From assembly GCF_003014695.1 (NCBI RefSeq), contig NZ_PYAS01000009.1:309970-373969 (forward strand): 64,000 bases of DNA, given 5' to 3'. Origin of the DNA: Dyadobacter jiangsuensis (GTDB taxonomy: Bacteria; Bacteroidota; Bacteroidia; Cytophagales; Spirosomataceae). This document shows positions 51,342 to 59,940 of the stretch, in pieces. A program made the translations under genes and the position numbers. The notes beneath the pieces were generated by a model. It was not told the DNA's origin. It did no database searches and saw only the letters and a program-made list of their open reading frames with translations. Every line of letters begins with the position of its first letter. Position 1 is the stretch's first letter.

Positions 51342-51992
51342 ATGCCCTCAATACAAGCTTGCCTTTTTGATCTCGACGGGGTAATCGTTGATACGGCCCA
51401 ATTCCATTACATTGCCTGGCGCGAAATGGCGCAGGACCTCGGTTTCGACCTTACGCGCGAGGAAAACGAACGCCTCAAAGGCATTAGCCGCATGGAATCG
51501 CTCGAAATCGTGCTGTCGATCGGCGGAGTGACATTGTCCGACGAAGAGAAGCTTCGCAGAGCCACCGCCAAGAATGCCCGTTACCTGGAACTTTGCATGC
51601 AAATGACGCCTGAAGATGCGTTACCGGGTGTGCGGCATTTCCTCGATGAGCTGAAACAGAACGGGATTCCCAGTGGTCTCGGCTCGGCGAGCAAGAATGC
51701 GAAGGTCATTCTCGAAAGGATTGATATGCTGCATTATTTCGACACGATCGTCGATGGCAACCGCATCACCAAAGGTAAGCCCGATCCGCAGGTGTTCCTG
51801 ATGGGCGCGGCCGATTTGAATGTGGAGCCCGCGCATTGTGCGGTGTTCGAAGATGCTGTTGCCGGTATAGAATCGGCGAAAGCGGCCGGTATGCTGGCAG
51901 TGGGTGTGGGGGAAGCGTCCGTGCTTACCGAAGCCGACATCGTGATCGCCGGTTTTGAAAATTTTGGTTTGCCCCAATTGGAAAACATATGA
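51342..51992 (+). CDS. pgmB: Beta-phosphoglucomutase
   Basis: A 216-residue HAD-family protein with FDLDGVIVDTAQFHYIAWRE at residues 9-28: Asp10 is the nucleophile and Asp12 the acid/base. KGISRMESLEIVL follows in the cap domain, then LGSASKNAKVILERI and KPDPQVFLM, VFEDAVAGIESAKAAGM in the core. It interconverts beta-glucose-1-phosphate and glucose-6-phosphate. The gene overlaps the GH65 gene by 4 bases (ATGA), and GH65 phosphorylases produce exactly beta-glucose-1-phosphate, so the pair forms one route from maltose to glycolysis. Confidence 0.93.
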   Translation: MPSIQACLFDLDGVIVDTAQFHYIAWREMAQDLGFDLTREENERLKGISRMESLEIVLSIGGVTLSDEEKLRRATAKNARYLELCMQMTPEDALPGVRHFLDELKQNGIPSGLGSASKNAKVILERIDMLHYFDTIVDGNRITKGKPDPQVFLMGAADLNVEPAHCAVFEDAVAGIESAKAAGMLAVGVGEASVLTEADIVIAGFENFGLPQLENI

Positions 51993-54304
51993 AGAATTAC
52001 ATCACGCACGATGAATGGTGCATCGTAGAAGAAGGTTTTCACCCCGAACACAACGAAATCACAGAAAGCCTTATGAGCCTCGGCAATGGCCGGATGGGTC
52101 AGCGAGGCAATTTTGAGGAAGGATATTCAGGTAAAACACTGCTCGGGAACTATGTAGCGGGGGTTTATTTTCCGGACAAAACCCGGGTAGGCTGGTGGAA
52201 GAACGGTTATCCCAACTATTTTGCCAAAGTACTCAATGCCTGTAACTGGACCGGCATTGAGATACGCATCGGTACGGAACTCCTCGATTTGAATACCTGC
52301 AAAATCGACGAATTCCGCCGTGTGCTCAATATGAAGGAAGGTGTGCTGGAACGTACGGCTACGGTGACGCTGTCGGGCGGCAGGAAGCTGCGTATTCATT
52401 CCAAACGCTATTGCAGTATGGCTGACGACGAGGCCGGCGCGATCAGTTACAGCATGGTGCCGCTCAATTTCACGGACCATTTCAGCATCACTCCATTCCT
52501 CGACGGCCATATCCGCAACCGCGATTCCAATTACGATGAGTCGTTCTGGAATGGCATTGCGCATGAGGCGTACGGGCAGGAAGGCTACCTCGTGCTCGAA
52601 ACGAAGAGCAATCCTTACCAGGTAGAGCAATTCCGTGTGGCTACCGGAATGCAGTTCGATATTAAATTGAATGGATTACCCGTAACGGCAGCGGCACAGA
52701 TCGCTTCAAGGGAAAAATACGTGGCGGGAACTGTACAGTTTGAAGCGGGAGAAGGGCAGGAGATTACGATCTATAAATATGCTGTAAACCTCTCTTCGGC
52801 CAACTACACACACGACGAGCTGGTTCCGAAAGCCAAAGCCTACATTGCCCGCATTGCGGAAAAGGGCTTCGACCGTATGTATGCGGAGCAGGTACAGGCG
52901 TGGGCAGGCAAATGGGAGAAGAACGATATCACCATCGCCGGAGACGTGGCCGCGCAGCAGGGTATCCGGTTCAATATCTTCCATTTGGGACAAACCTACA
53001 CCGGCGAGGACGAGCGCCTGAATATCGGGCCCAAAGGCTTTACCGGGGAGAAGTACGGCGGCAGTACGTATTGGGATACAGAAGCTTACTGCATTCCGTT
53101 CTACCTTTCTACGGCCGACGAAAAGGTAGCGCGCAACCTGCTCGTTTACCGTTACAAGCATTTGGAAAAAGCGATCGAGAATGCCGGAAAGCTGGGTTTT
53201 ACCGACGGCGCGGCGCTTTACCCGATGGTGACTATGAACGGCGAGGAGTGCCATAACGAATGGGAGATCACTTTCGAGGAGATTCACCGGAACGGCGCCA
53301 TTGCATATGCGATTTACGATTATACCCGCTACACGGGCGACGAAACCTATGTGAAGGACAGCGGCCTGGAAGTGTTGATTGGTATTTCGCGGTTCTGGAA
53401 GCAGCGGATCAACTGGTCGGAGGATAAGGGGCAGTATGTGATGCTGGGCGTGACCGGGCCGAACGAATACGAAAATAACGTTAATAACAACTGGTATACC
53501 AACTACATCGCCTGTTGGACGCTGCGTTACACGCTGGAAGTGATCGATAAGCTCTGGAAAGAAGATTCCCGCAAGCTGAATGAGGTGATTTTCAAGACAA
53601 ATCTCCAACTCAATACGGAACTGGCAGACTGGAAGCACATTGTCGACAACATGCATTATCCGTTCGATGAAAACCGGCAGGTGTATTTACAGCAGCAGGG
53701 TTTCCTGGATAAGGAGCTGCTGACGGTCGCCGACATCGCCAGCCAGCGGCCTATTAACCAGCGATGGTCATGGGATAGGATCCTGCGGTCGTGTTTTATC
53801 AAGCAGGCCGATGTGTTGCAGGGGCTTTACTTCTTCGAACATGAATTCGACGCGGCGACAATCCGTCGCAATTTCGAGTTCTACGAACCAATGACCGTGC
53901 ATGAGTCGTCGCTTTCGCCCTGCGTGCATTCGATCCTGGCGGCAGGCCTGGGCCTGCGGGAAAAGGCGTATGAAATGTATTTGCGGACAGCCCGTCTGGA
54001 TTTGGATGATTACAATAACGACACCGAGGATGGCCTGCATATTACTTCTATGGCAGGCACTTGGATGAGTGTTGTAAAAGGCTTTGCCGGACAGCGGGTT
54101 ATCGACGGCTTGCTGTCGTTCAAGCCCTATATTCCCGAGCAATGGGAAGGCTATTCGTTCCGGATCGGTTTCAGGGGGATTTTGCTGAAAGTGTCTGTCT
54201 CGAAGCAGGCGATCGTGATTGAAAACGCCTCAGAAAGAGCTCTGACCGTACTGGTTAACGATAAAAGGGTGTTTATCGACGCTCTGACTTCCGTGCAACT
54301 TTAA
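51989..54304 (+). CDS. Glycoside hydrolase family 65 phosphorylase (maltose phosphorylase-like)
   Basis: A 771-residue protein with the three GH65 parts: an N-terminal beta-sandwich (1-270: ITHDEWCIVEEGFHPEHNEI, then SLGNGRMGQRGNFEEGYSGK), a central (alpha/alpha)6 barrel (about 310-690) and a C-terminal beta domain. The catalytic-acid segment HNEWEITFEEIHRNGA and VTGPNEYENNVNNNWYTNYI are well conserved. SYMAGTW-like motifs appear as ITSMAGTWMSVVKG. It phosphorolyses maltose (or a related alpha-glucoside) to glucose and beta-glucose-1-phosphate, which the overlapping pgmB gene would handle. No signal peptide; cytoplasmic. Substrate choice among maltose, trehalose and kojibiose cannot be settled from sequence alone. 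Confidence 0.9.
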   Translation: MKNYITHDEWCIVEEGFHPEHNEITESLMSLGNGRMGQRGNFEEGYSGKTLLGNYVAGVYFPDKTRVGWWKNGYPNYFAKVLNACNWTGIEIRIGTELLDLNTCKIDEFRRVLNMKEGVLERTATVTLSGGRKLRIHSKRYCSMADDEAGAISYSMVPLNFTDHFSITPFLDGHIRNRDSNYDESFWNGIAHEAYGQEGYLVLETKSNPYQVEQFRVATGMQFDIKLNGLPVTAAAQIASREKYVAGTVQFEAGEGQEITIYKYAVNLSSANYTHDELVPKAKAYIARIAEKGFDRMYAEQVQAWAGKWEKNDITIAGDVAAQQGIRFNIFHLGQTYTGEDERLNIGPKGFTGEKYGGSTYWDTEAYCIPFYLSTADEKVARNLLVYRYKHLEKAIENAGKLGFTDGAALYPMVTMNGEECHNEWEITFEEIHRNGAIAYAIYDYTRYTGDETYVKDSGLEVLIGISRFWKQRINWSEDKGQYVMLGVTGPNEYENNVNNNWYTNYIACWTLRYTLEVIDKLWKEDSRKLNEVIFKTNLQLNTELADWKHIVDNMHYPFDENRQVYLQQQGFLDKELLTVADIASQRPINQRWSWDRILRSCFIKQADVLQGLYFFEHEFDAATIRRNFEFYEPMTVHESSLSPCVHSILAAGLGLREKAYEMYLRTARLDLDDYNNDTEDGLHITSMAGTWMSVVKGFAGQRVIDGLLSFKPYIPEQWEGYSFRIGFRGILLKVSVSKQAIVIENASERALTVLVNDKRVFIDALTSVQL

Positions 54305-54445
54305 TCACCGGTGGTTTACTTAAAATAATGTTATTTATTTAAAAAATTATATTTTAACCGAAATTTATCAAACGGTCTAAGCAATAATTGTAATTTTCCC
54401 TGATTACTTGTAGGTTAGGGGCTTTTTGAGCCATTACGCACCCCT

Positions 54446-56722
54446 ATGGTACAGAAAATCCACCTACTTGTAATGACAGGTATGTTGCTGATGTTGACGG
54501 TGTTAGCGCCGCGGCAGCTCTCAGCGCAGGATTTTAGTGAGTGCCAACGACTTGTAAAAGAACTTCTACCTATTTTTAACAAGTCATTCGAGGAGAATAA
54601 TCCTGCGTTACTGCGCGACGAAGTATACCAACGCGGCGTGCGCAATTTGCAGGCCGCTTATGCGATCTACCACAAGCAGGCCTTCCAACCTTCCGATTCC
54701 GTACAGCGCATGAACAACGAGGCCGTGATCCTCGCGCTTTCGGGTAACTATTCAAAGGCGCTACATATCATGGAAGGGCTGGACCTCGGCGAACTCGACG
54801 CTCATCTGCATTATAACCGGGGCCTTTTTGCGATGCTTTCGGGAAAATACGATGCGGCACGTAAAGATTTCTTCGATGCGCCGGGAGGCTCCGCGGCGAC
54901 AGTGAATACGCTCGTGGCGCTTGGCAAGCAGAAACGATACAATGAGGCTGCGAGGTACGCCACCGATAATTCCGCGAAAAACACCGGCGGTAAATGGAAT
55001 TTCAATCTCGGCATGGTGCACAAGTATGGCGGCCGGATGGAAGAGGCCGTGGATGAGCTCACTACGGCGATCCGCCAGAAAGACGAAATGGCTTATCGCT
55101 TGCAACGCGGCGACATCCTGATGCGCACCGGCAACGAGAAACGGGCCGTAAAAGACTTCGAAAAAGTCGCTCGTACCCACCCGAAAGCGCAGATACGCTA
55201 TGCGAATGCGCTGCTGTCGCTCAATCAGTTCGGAATGGCGAAAGCTGTTTTTGAAAAATACCTCGAAACCGACGACCGTACCTTCCGCGGCGATGCCTAT
55301 CTCGGGATGGCGCATTCGTGCTACGGCCTGCAACAGACCAGCGAAGCACAACGATACTACAAACTCGCATCGACTTTGAAGCGCGAAACACCTGCATTAA
55401 TGTCCGGGATCGCGAATACCCATCTTACCAAACACGAGTATCAGACTGCATTCAACCTTTTTGACCGGGTGATCAAAAATGACTCCACCTATTTGCCGGC
55501 TTACCTTGGCCGTGCGGTGGCATACTATGGGCAAAAGAAGTATGACCTTGCTCTGAAAGATTTCAAGAAAGGCGAGAAGGCTTTGAATGAGGACAACAAG
55601 TTTTTCGCAGACCTTTTTGTGACCAAGGCTTTTTCGGAATACTATCTGAAAAAGACCGCACAGTCGCAGGAGGACTTTCAGAAGGCGATCAAGCTGGATC
55701 CGATTCGTTATGAAGCGTTGGCGGGGCTGAGCGGCATTATGATAGACCAAAAGCGGTTTTCGGAAGCAGGGCAGTACCTGGCGAAAGCGTTGCAATACGA
55801 GCAGGGCTACGACCTGATGTGGAGTAACTACGGAAACCTGCTCCTGCATTTTGATATGTACAAAAAGGGGTATCAGGTATTCAAAAAAGCCATTTCATTG
55901 AACCGGGCAAATGTCAATGCCCAGAATGGCTGGGGAATTGTGCTGCTGGAAAACGATCAGCTCGATAAGTCGATGGCTGTATTCGACAGCCTTGTCCGCG
56001 AAAAGCCGGAATTGCCGTTCCTGCACAACAACCACGGGATCGTGCAGGCCTACATTGGTAACCGGCATTCCCAGAAACATCAGGTAAATGAAGCCAATGC
56101 CCGGTACGACGGCGCATTTGAAGATTTCAAGCTCGCTATGGCCGCCGCACCCGCCAGGAAGTTCTATAATGTGAATCAGGGGAATGTGTACCGGTATATG
56201 GAGCGGTACGACGACGCGAAGCTGAGTTACCAGACTTATCAGGATAAGAGCGCGCTGAACAATACGGCCGTGATGTATGCAGGCCAGGAGCGGCTCAAAG
56301 ACGCGAAATACTACCTGGGCATCGCCATTCAGATCGACTCGCTGCACCGCGTTTTCCAGTACAATATGTCGGTACTCGTGAAGGGCAAACAGAAAGAAAT
56401 CATGCGGCTCGTTGCGTCTTCAGACGAAGACAGCCCTTTCTCCGACATTGGTATCAAATACAGTAGAGACGGTTTCGTGACCATTTATCTGTACGACTAC
56501 GAGTACGACGTATTGACCTTCCCGGGGCGCCACTACATGCCTTTGCCTGTGGCCGAGTATAAGGAAGATTACTTTATTCCCGAGTATGACTTCAAGCTGG
56601 TTCCCTACGAGAAAAAGAAAACAGATACCGGTAAGAAGAAACGTGTGCGGTACCGCAGCCAGAAGGTAAAAATGCCCGGCGGCAAGGGGCGGTCGGGGAC
56701 GAAATGCCCTGTGTTGTTTTAG
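54446..56722 (+). CDS. Secreted TPR-repeat protein
   Basis: A 758-residue protein with a signal peptide ending RQLSA before Gln (about residue 27). More than ten tetratricopeptide-like units run from about 60 to 650, for example ALILALSGNYSKAL-type helices, GLFAMLSGKYDAARKDFFDA, AYLGRAVAYYGQKKYDLALK, FQKAIKLDPIRYEALAGLSG and SNYGNLLLHFDMYKKGYQVF. The C-terminal part (about 650-758) is different: Tyr-rich (YLYDYEYDVLTFPGRHYMPL), then very basic (KKKTDTGKKKRVRYRSQKVK). It is a periplasmic or outer-membrane scaffold with no assigned partner. The basic tail could bind polyanions. Confidence 0.8.
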   Translation: MVQKIHLLVMTGMLLMLTVLAPRQLSAQDFSECQRLVKELLPIFNKSFEENNPALLRDEVYQRGVRNLQAAYAIYHKQAFQPSDSVQRMNNEAVILALSGNYSKALHIMEGLDLGELDAHLHYNRGLFAMLSGKYDAARKDFFDAPGGSAATVNTLVALGKQKRYNEAARYATDNSAKNTGGKWNFNLGMVHKYGGRMEEAVDELTTAIRQKDEMAYRLQRGDILMRTGNEKRAVKDFEKVARTHPKAQIRYANALLSLNQFGMAKAVFEKYLETDDRTFRGDAYLGMAHSCYGLQQTSEAQRYYKLASTLKRETPALMSGIANTHLTKHEYQTAFNLFDRVIKNDSTYLPAYLGRAVAYYGQKKYDLALKDFKKGEKALNEDNKFFADLFVTKAFSEYYLKKTAQSQEDFQKAIKLDPIRYEALAGLSGIMIDQKRFSEAGQYLAKALQYEQGYDLMWSNYGNLLLHFDMYKKGYQVFKKAISLNRANVNAQNGWGIVLLENDQLDKSMAVFDSLVREKPELPFLHNNHGIVQAYIGNRHSQKHQVNEANARYDGAFEDFKLAMAAAPARKFYNVNQGNVYRYMERYDDAKLSYQTYQDKSALNNTAVMYAGQERLKDAKYYLGIAIQIDSLHRVFQYNMSVLVKGKQKEIMRLVASSDEDSPFSDIGIKYSRDGFVTIYLYDYEYDVLTFPGRHYMPLPVAEYKEDYFIPEYDFKLVPYEKKKTDTGKKKRVRYRSQKVKMPGGKGRSGTKCPVLF

Positions 56723-56848
56723 AAGTTAACTGCGGTTAAACAGCAGCAAATGGCCGGTTTGAGCAATATTTTCTACGGACAACCGGAACAAATCCCCAAT
56801 TGATGCAAGTATTTCCACGATTCGCTGTGATGCCAGTAGCCGCCAGGC

Positions 56849-57226
56849 TCAGATTTCGTTTGCAGGTTTTGTGAAGATATTCTTGACTTCTACAAAGCTG
56901 ATGGGTTTATCGAGGAAAAAGTCGGCGCCGTTTCTGAACGCTTCTTCTTTCAGATTCGTCATGGCGCTCATCATCACCACTTTTGCTTGCTTACCCGGGT
57001 GTACGTCGCGTATTTGCCGGATTGCCTGTATACCCTTTCCATCGGGTAAGTTGTTGTCTATGAATATCCAATCGGGACGCATATCCCGGACGCAATCAAT
57101 GCCTTCCATTAATGAGGCTACCACCCTGACGTTGCCATCGGGTGTTTTAATATTCAATTGCCTGACTAGAAAATTGCGCATCAACACTCCCAAATCCCGT
57201 TCATCTTCAATAATAACAATTTTCAT
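56849..57226 (-). CDS. Single-domain response regulator
   Basis: A 125-residue receiver with VIIEDERDLGVLM at the start (acidic pocket), the phospho-Asp in WIFIDNNLPDGKGI, VMMSAMT holding the Ser/Thr, and Lys in FFLDKPISF. No output domain is fused, so it passes phosphate to, or binds, another protein in the manner of CheY or Spo0F. No kinase is adjacent on this strand. The nearest two-component genes are the rpoN-linked ones 3 kb away. Confidence 0.87.
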   Translation of the reverse strand: MKIVIIEDERDLGVLMRNFLVRQLNIKTPDGNVRVVASLMEGIDCVRDMRPDWIFIDNNLPDGKGIQAIRQIRDVHPGKQAKVVMMSAMTNLKEEAFRNGADFFLDKPISFVEVKNIFTKPANEI

Positions 57227-57436
57227 AGCGCTGTGTGAGAAGTAAAAATTTCAGCCATCGGTAGCGGAGGTATTTTCCGGCGCCACTCGCATGGCGTTTG
57301 AATTACGAACTAACCTTTGACGGTAATTAAAGCAATAACCCTGCCATATGCGGACTAAACCCGATCGCTCCGTTTGGTACAGGATTTGCGGCAATTCCGG
57401 GTGAAACAAAATGATCCACATTAAAACAAGTGTGTT

Positions 57437-57700
57437 ATGTCAACGAACAAAATCATTTTAGGGATAGTCACAGCGGCGGTAGCCGGTGCGGTGATTGGCT
57501 TGCTGCTGGCACCGGAGGATAGTAAGAAAACGATCAAAAAACTGAAAAAGAAAACCAATGAGCTGGCGGGCGACCTGATAGCGGCATTGGAAAAAAGTAA
57601 GGCGAAGGCGGCCGAGGCTGCCGACCAACTGAAAAAGGAAGGGGAGGCGTACGCGGAAGAGTACGCAGGCGCCGCTCGTGAACAGGTAGGAAACATTTGA
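57437..57700 (+). CDS. YtxH-domain protein
   Basis: The 87-residue protein starts with a hydrophobic segment (IILGIVTAAVAGAVIGLLLA, about 6-25) and the YtxH turn PEDSKKTIKKLKKK. A long amphipathic coiled helix rich in Ala, Lys and Glu follows. YtxH proteins are linked to general stress in other bacteria; their biochemical role is not known. It is followed after 11 bases by a second small gene (taking the ATG at 57712), so they form a pair. Confidence 0.85.
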   Translation: MSTNKIILGIVTAAVAGAVIGLLLAPEDSKKTIKKLKKKTNELAGDLIAALEKSKAKAAEAADQLKKEGEAYAEEYAGAAREQVGNI

Positions 57701-57711
57701 TCGGAATAGCT

Positions 57712-58023
57712 ATGGAACCAAAAGGTGATCCAATGAAGTCGCAGAAGAAAAAGGGAACCGCTGCTCAAACGGTCGACTATTTCAAAGACCTGATGATGGC
57801 CGGTCCCGAAGGTATGGCAGGCCGCGGTGTAGAAATAGGGCTGGGAGCCCTGTTAGGAAAGACCGTACTAAGGCGGCTTCCGATGCCGCTCAATCTGATC
57901 GCACCGCTGCTGATCGAAAAGGTGATTATGAAGCACGGTATCGAGGAAGGACGTGAGCTGCTGCTGAAAGGATTGTACTGGGTCAAGAATGCGACCGACG
58001 AAAAGCCTCTACAGCCTGCCTGA
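57712..58023 (+). CDS. Hypothetical protein paired with YtxH
   Basis: About 103 residues from the ATG at 57712 (MEPKGDPMKSQKKKGTAAQT); a TTG start overlapping the previous stop is also possible. A central hydrophobic region with Gly/Leu-rich helices (GVEIGLGALLGKTVLRRLPM, then LNLIAPLLIEKVIMKHGIEE) suggests membrane association. No family recognised with certainty. It lies 11 bases after the YtxH gene and before a hairpin terminator, so the two probably form a stress-related operon. Confidence 0.7.
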   Translation: MEPKGDPMKSQKKKGTAAQTVDYFKDLMMAGPEGMAGRGVEIGLGALLGKTVLRRLPMPLNLIAPLLIEKVIMKHGIEEGRELLLKGLYWVKNATDEKPLQPA

Positions 58024-58471
58024 CCAGACTCGAACCAGATAAGAAACCCTCCCTTGCCGGAGGGTTTCGTCGTTTATAGGGATAGGCAAGGGTTTTGCAT
58101 TCTGTACTGTATGGTTTTCGAATGTTAAACGTTGCACCGACAGCGCGATAACACCGGGGATACGAAAGCCGGAATCCATTTGAAGGTACGATATCTTTTG
58201 ATTTTCAGCCAGATGAAGCGGTCGGAGCGCAGGTGGCGCCGGCAGCGGCCATAGCGACGCACCTTGCTGTCGTGAGGCTTCAAAAGGCTCCCAGAGTGAC
58301 CAGAGAGGCGTTTTTGAATGGGGATTAGCTCTACATTCTGAATTATAATACTCAGTATGTGGAAATAACTACGCAATCTTCGGTAACGCACCTCTCCGTT
58401 GAGGCAAGATTGAATAAAGAGTCGTAAATTTAAAGCACCAAGAGAATGTAAATTTTACCCTTAGTTGCTAT
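58024..58471. other. Intergenic region without a convincing gene
   Basis: About 450 bases between the YtxH pair and rpoN. It contains the terminator at 58043-58068 and the likely rpoN leader. An 88-codon frame on the minus strand (58125-58391) is Arg-rich, matches nothing I know and is probably a shadow. A GC-rich stretch near 58210-58260 contrasts with AT-rich sequence after 58330. No tRNA or known riboswitch was seen. Confidence 0.5.
58043..58068 (+). terminator. Hairpin terminator after the YtxH pair
   Basis: GAAACCCTCC (58043-58052) pairs perfectly with GGAGGGTTTC (58059-58068) around a 6-base loop. The T tract after it is short and broken, so termination may be partial. Confidence 0.65.
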
Positions 58472-59914
58472 ATGCAAAGACAGACGCAGACGCAGAGACA
58501 GACTTTAAAATACTCTCCCTTGCAAATTCAGATGCTGAATTTACTGCACCTGACTACAATGGAGCTTGAACAAAGGATTAAAGAAGAACTGGAAGAAAAC
58601 CCTATACTGGAAGAGGGGAAGGAGGAGAGTACGTCGGAGGATGCACCCGAAGAATTCGACGAATCGGACAATTCATCAGGTAGTGATGATAATTCAGTAC
58701 AAGATTATTACGATTGGGACGAGTTCCGCGACGACGATATTCCCGACTATAAAACGTATGCAAATAACCAGTCGGCCGATAATGAATTATACACCCGGCC
58801 AATGGTGGAGGCCATCTCGTTCCGGGACGACCTCAAACAGCAGGTACACTTTCTGCAACTGGATGAACGCCAGCAACTGATCGCCGACTTCATCCTCGAC
58901 TCGCTCGACGAGGACGGTTTTCTGAGAAGGGAAAGCGATGTGATTGCGGACGATATTTCATTTGCGAACAGCATGTTTATCGATACCGACGAAGTGAACA
59001 CAATGCTGAAAATCATCCAACAGCTCGATCCACCCGGGATCGCGGCCAGTGATCTGCGGGAATGCCTGCTGATCCAGCTCAACCGCATGGAAAACCAGAA
59101 CGAAACCTGGAAATGGGCTTGTAAGATTGTTACGGACGCATTCGATGAATTGGGTTCACGCAATTATGACAAGATCATGCGGATCACCGGGCTGGATGAG
59201 GAATCGTTGAAAAAGGCAATTCAGCTCATCACCACGCTCAATCCGAAACCGGCGTCGGGATTGCGTAACGACTCCATTGTGAACGAGAGCATCAAGCCCG
59301 ATTTTATGCTCTGGTATACCGAGGACGGGGAGATTGAAGTACAGCTTACCTGGGGGAATAGTCCGGCATTGAAGCTGAACAAGGTTTTTACCCAAATGGC
59401 GGAGCAGAAGCAGGACAAGGCTACAAACCAGTTTCTCAAAAACAAGATGAACTCGGCGAAATGGTTCATCGACGCCATCAAGCAGCGGGAAAACACGATG
59501 CTGAACACTTTGAAGGCGATCGTGAAGCTGCAATACGACTATTTCCAAACCGGCGATATCAAGAAGCTCCGCCCGATGATCCTGAAAGATGTGGCCGAAA
59601 TCATCGATATGGACATTTCTACCGTATCTCGTGTAACGACCAACAAATATGTGCAGACACCGTTCGGGATTGTATTGCTGAAAGACCTGTTCACAGAGGG
59701 CGTTACGAACGAGGACGGAACCGAGGTTTCGAACCGCGAGATCCAGGAGGCGATCCGGGAAATCGTGAGCGAGGAGGACAAGCGCCACCCGTACAATGAC
59801 CAACAAATTACAGATATGCTTGCCGAAAAGGGCTATTCCGTTGCCAGAAGGACGGTGGCCAAGTACCGCGAGCAATTGAATATACCTACCGCGAGGTTGA
59901 GAGTTACTATTTAA
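58472..59914 (+). CDS. rpoN: RNA polymerase sigma-54 factor
   Basis: A 480-residue protein with the three RpoN regions. Residues 1-50 are region I, rich in Gln and Leu (QTLKYSPLQIQMLNLLHLTT, LEQRIKEELEENPIL). An acidic linker (about 50-110) is region II. The core-binding and DNA-binding parts follow, with QLDPPGIAASDLRECLLIQL, ISTVSRVTTNKYVQTPFG and the RpoN box ARRTVAKYREQ near the end. It directs polymerase to -24/-12 promoters and needs an AAA+ activator. The next two genes, an activator and a kinase, follow after 26 and 19 bases. Confidence 0.95.
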   Translation: MQRQTQTQRQTLKYSPLQIQMLNLLHLTTMELEQRIKEELEENPILEEGKEESTSEDAPEEFDESDNSSGSDDNSVQDYYDWDEFRDDDIPDYKTYANNQSADNELYTRPMVEAISFRDDLKQQVHFLQLDERQQLIADFILDSLDEDGFLRRESDVIADDISFANSMFIDTDEVNTMLKIIQQLDPPGIAASDLRECLLIQLNRMENQNETWKWACKIVTDAFDELGSRNYDKIMRITGLDEESLKKAIQLITTLNPKPASGLRNDSIVNESIKPDFMLWYTEDGEIEVQLTWGNSPALKLNKVFTQMAEQKQDKATNQFLKNKMNSAKWFIDAIKQRENTMLNTLKAIVKLQYDYFQTGDIKKLRPMILKDVAEIIDMDISTVSRVTTNKYVQTPFGIVLLKDLFTEGVTNEDGTEVSNREIQEAIREIVSEEDKRHPYNDQQITDMLAEKGYSVARRTVAKYREQLNIPTARLRVTI

Positions 59915-59940
59915 AACCAAGTTAAGCCCTTACACCCGGC

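Noticed and set aside
58125..58391. 88-codon Arg-rich frame on the minus strand in the gap before rpoN
   Set aside because: Composition is unlike nearby genes, no family is recognised and no partner gene is present. I looked for a broken transposase in this stretch and found no convincing one.
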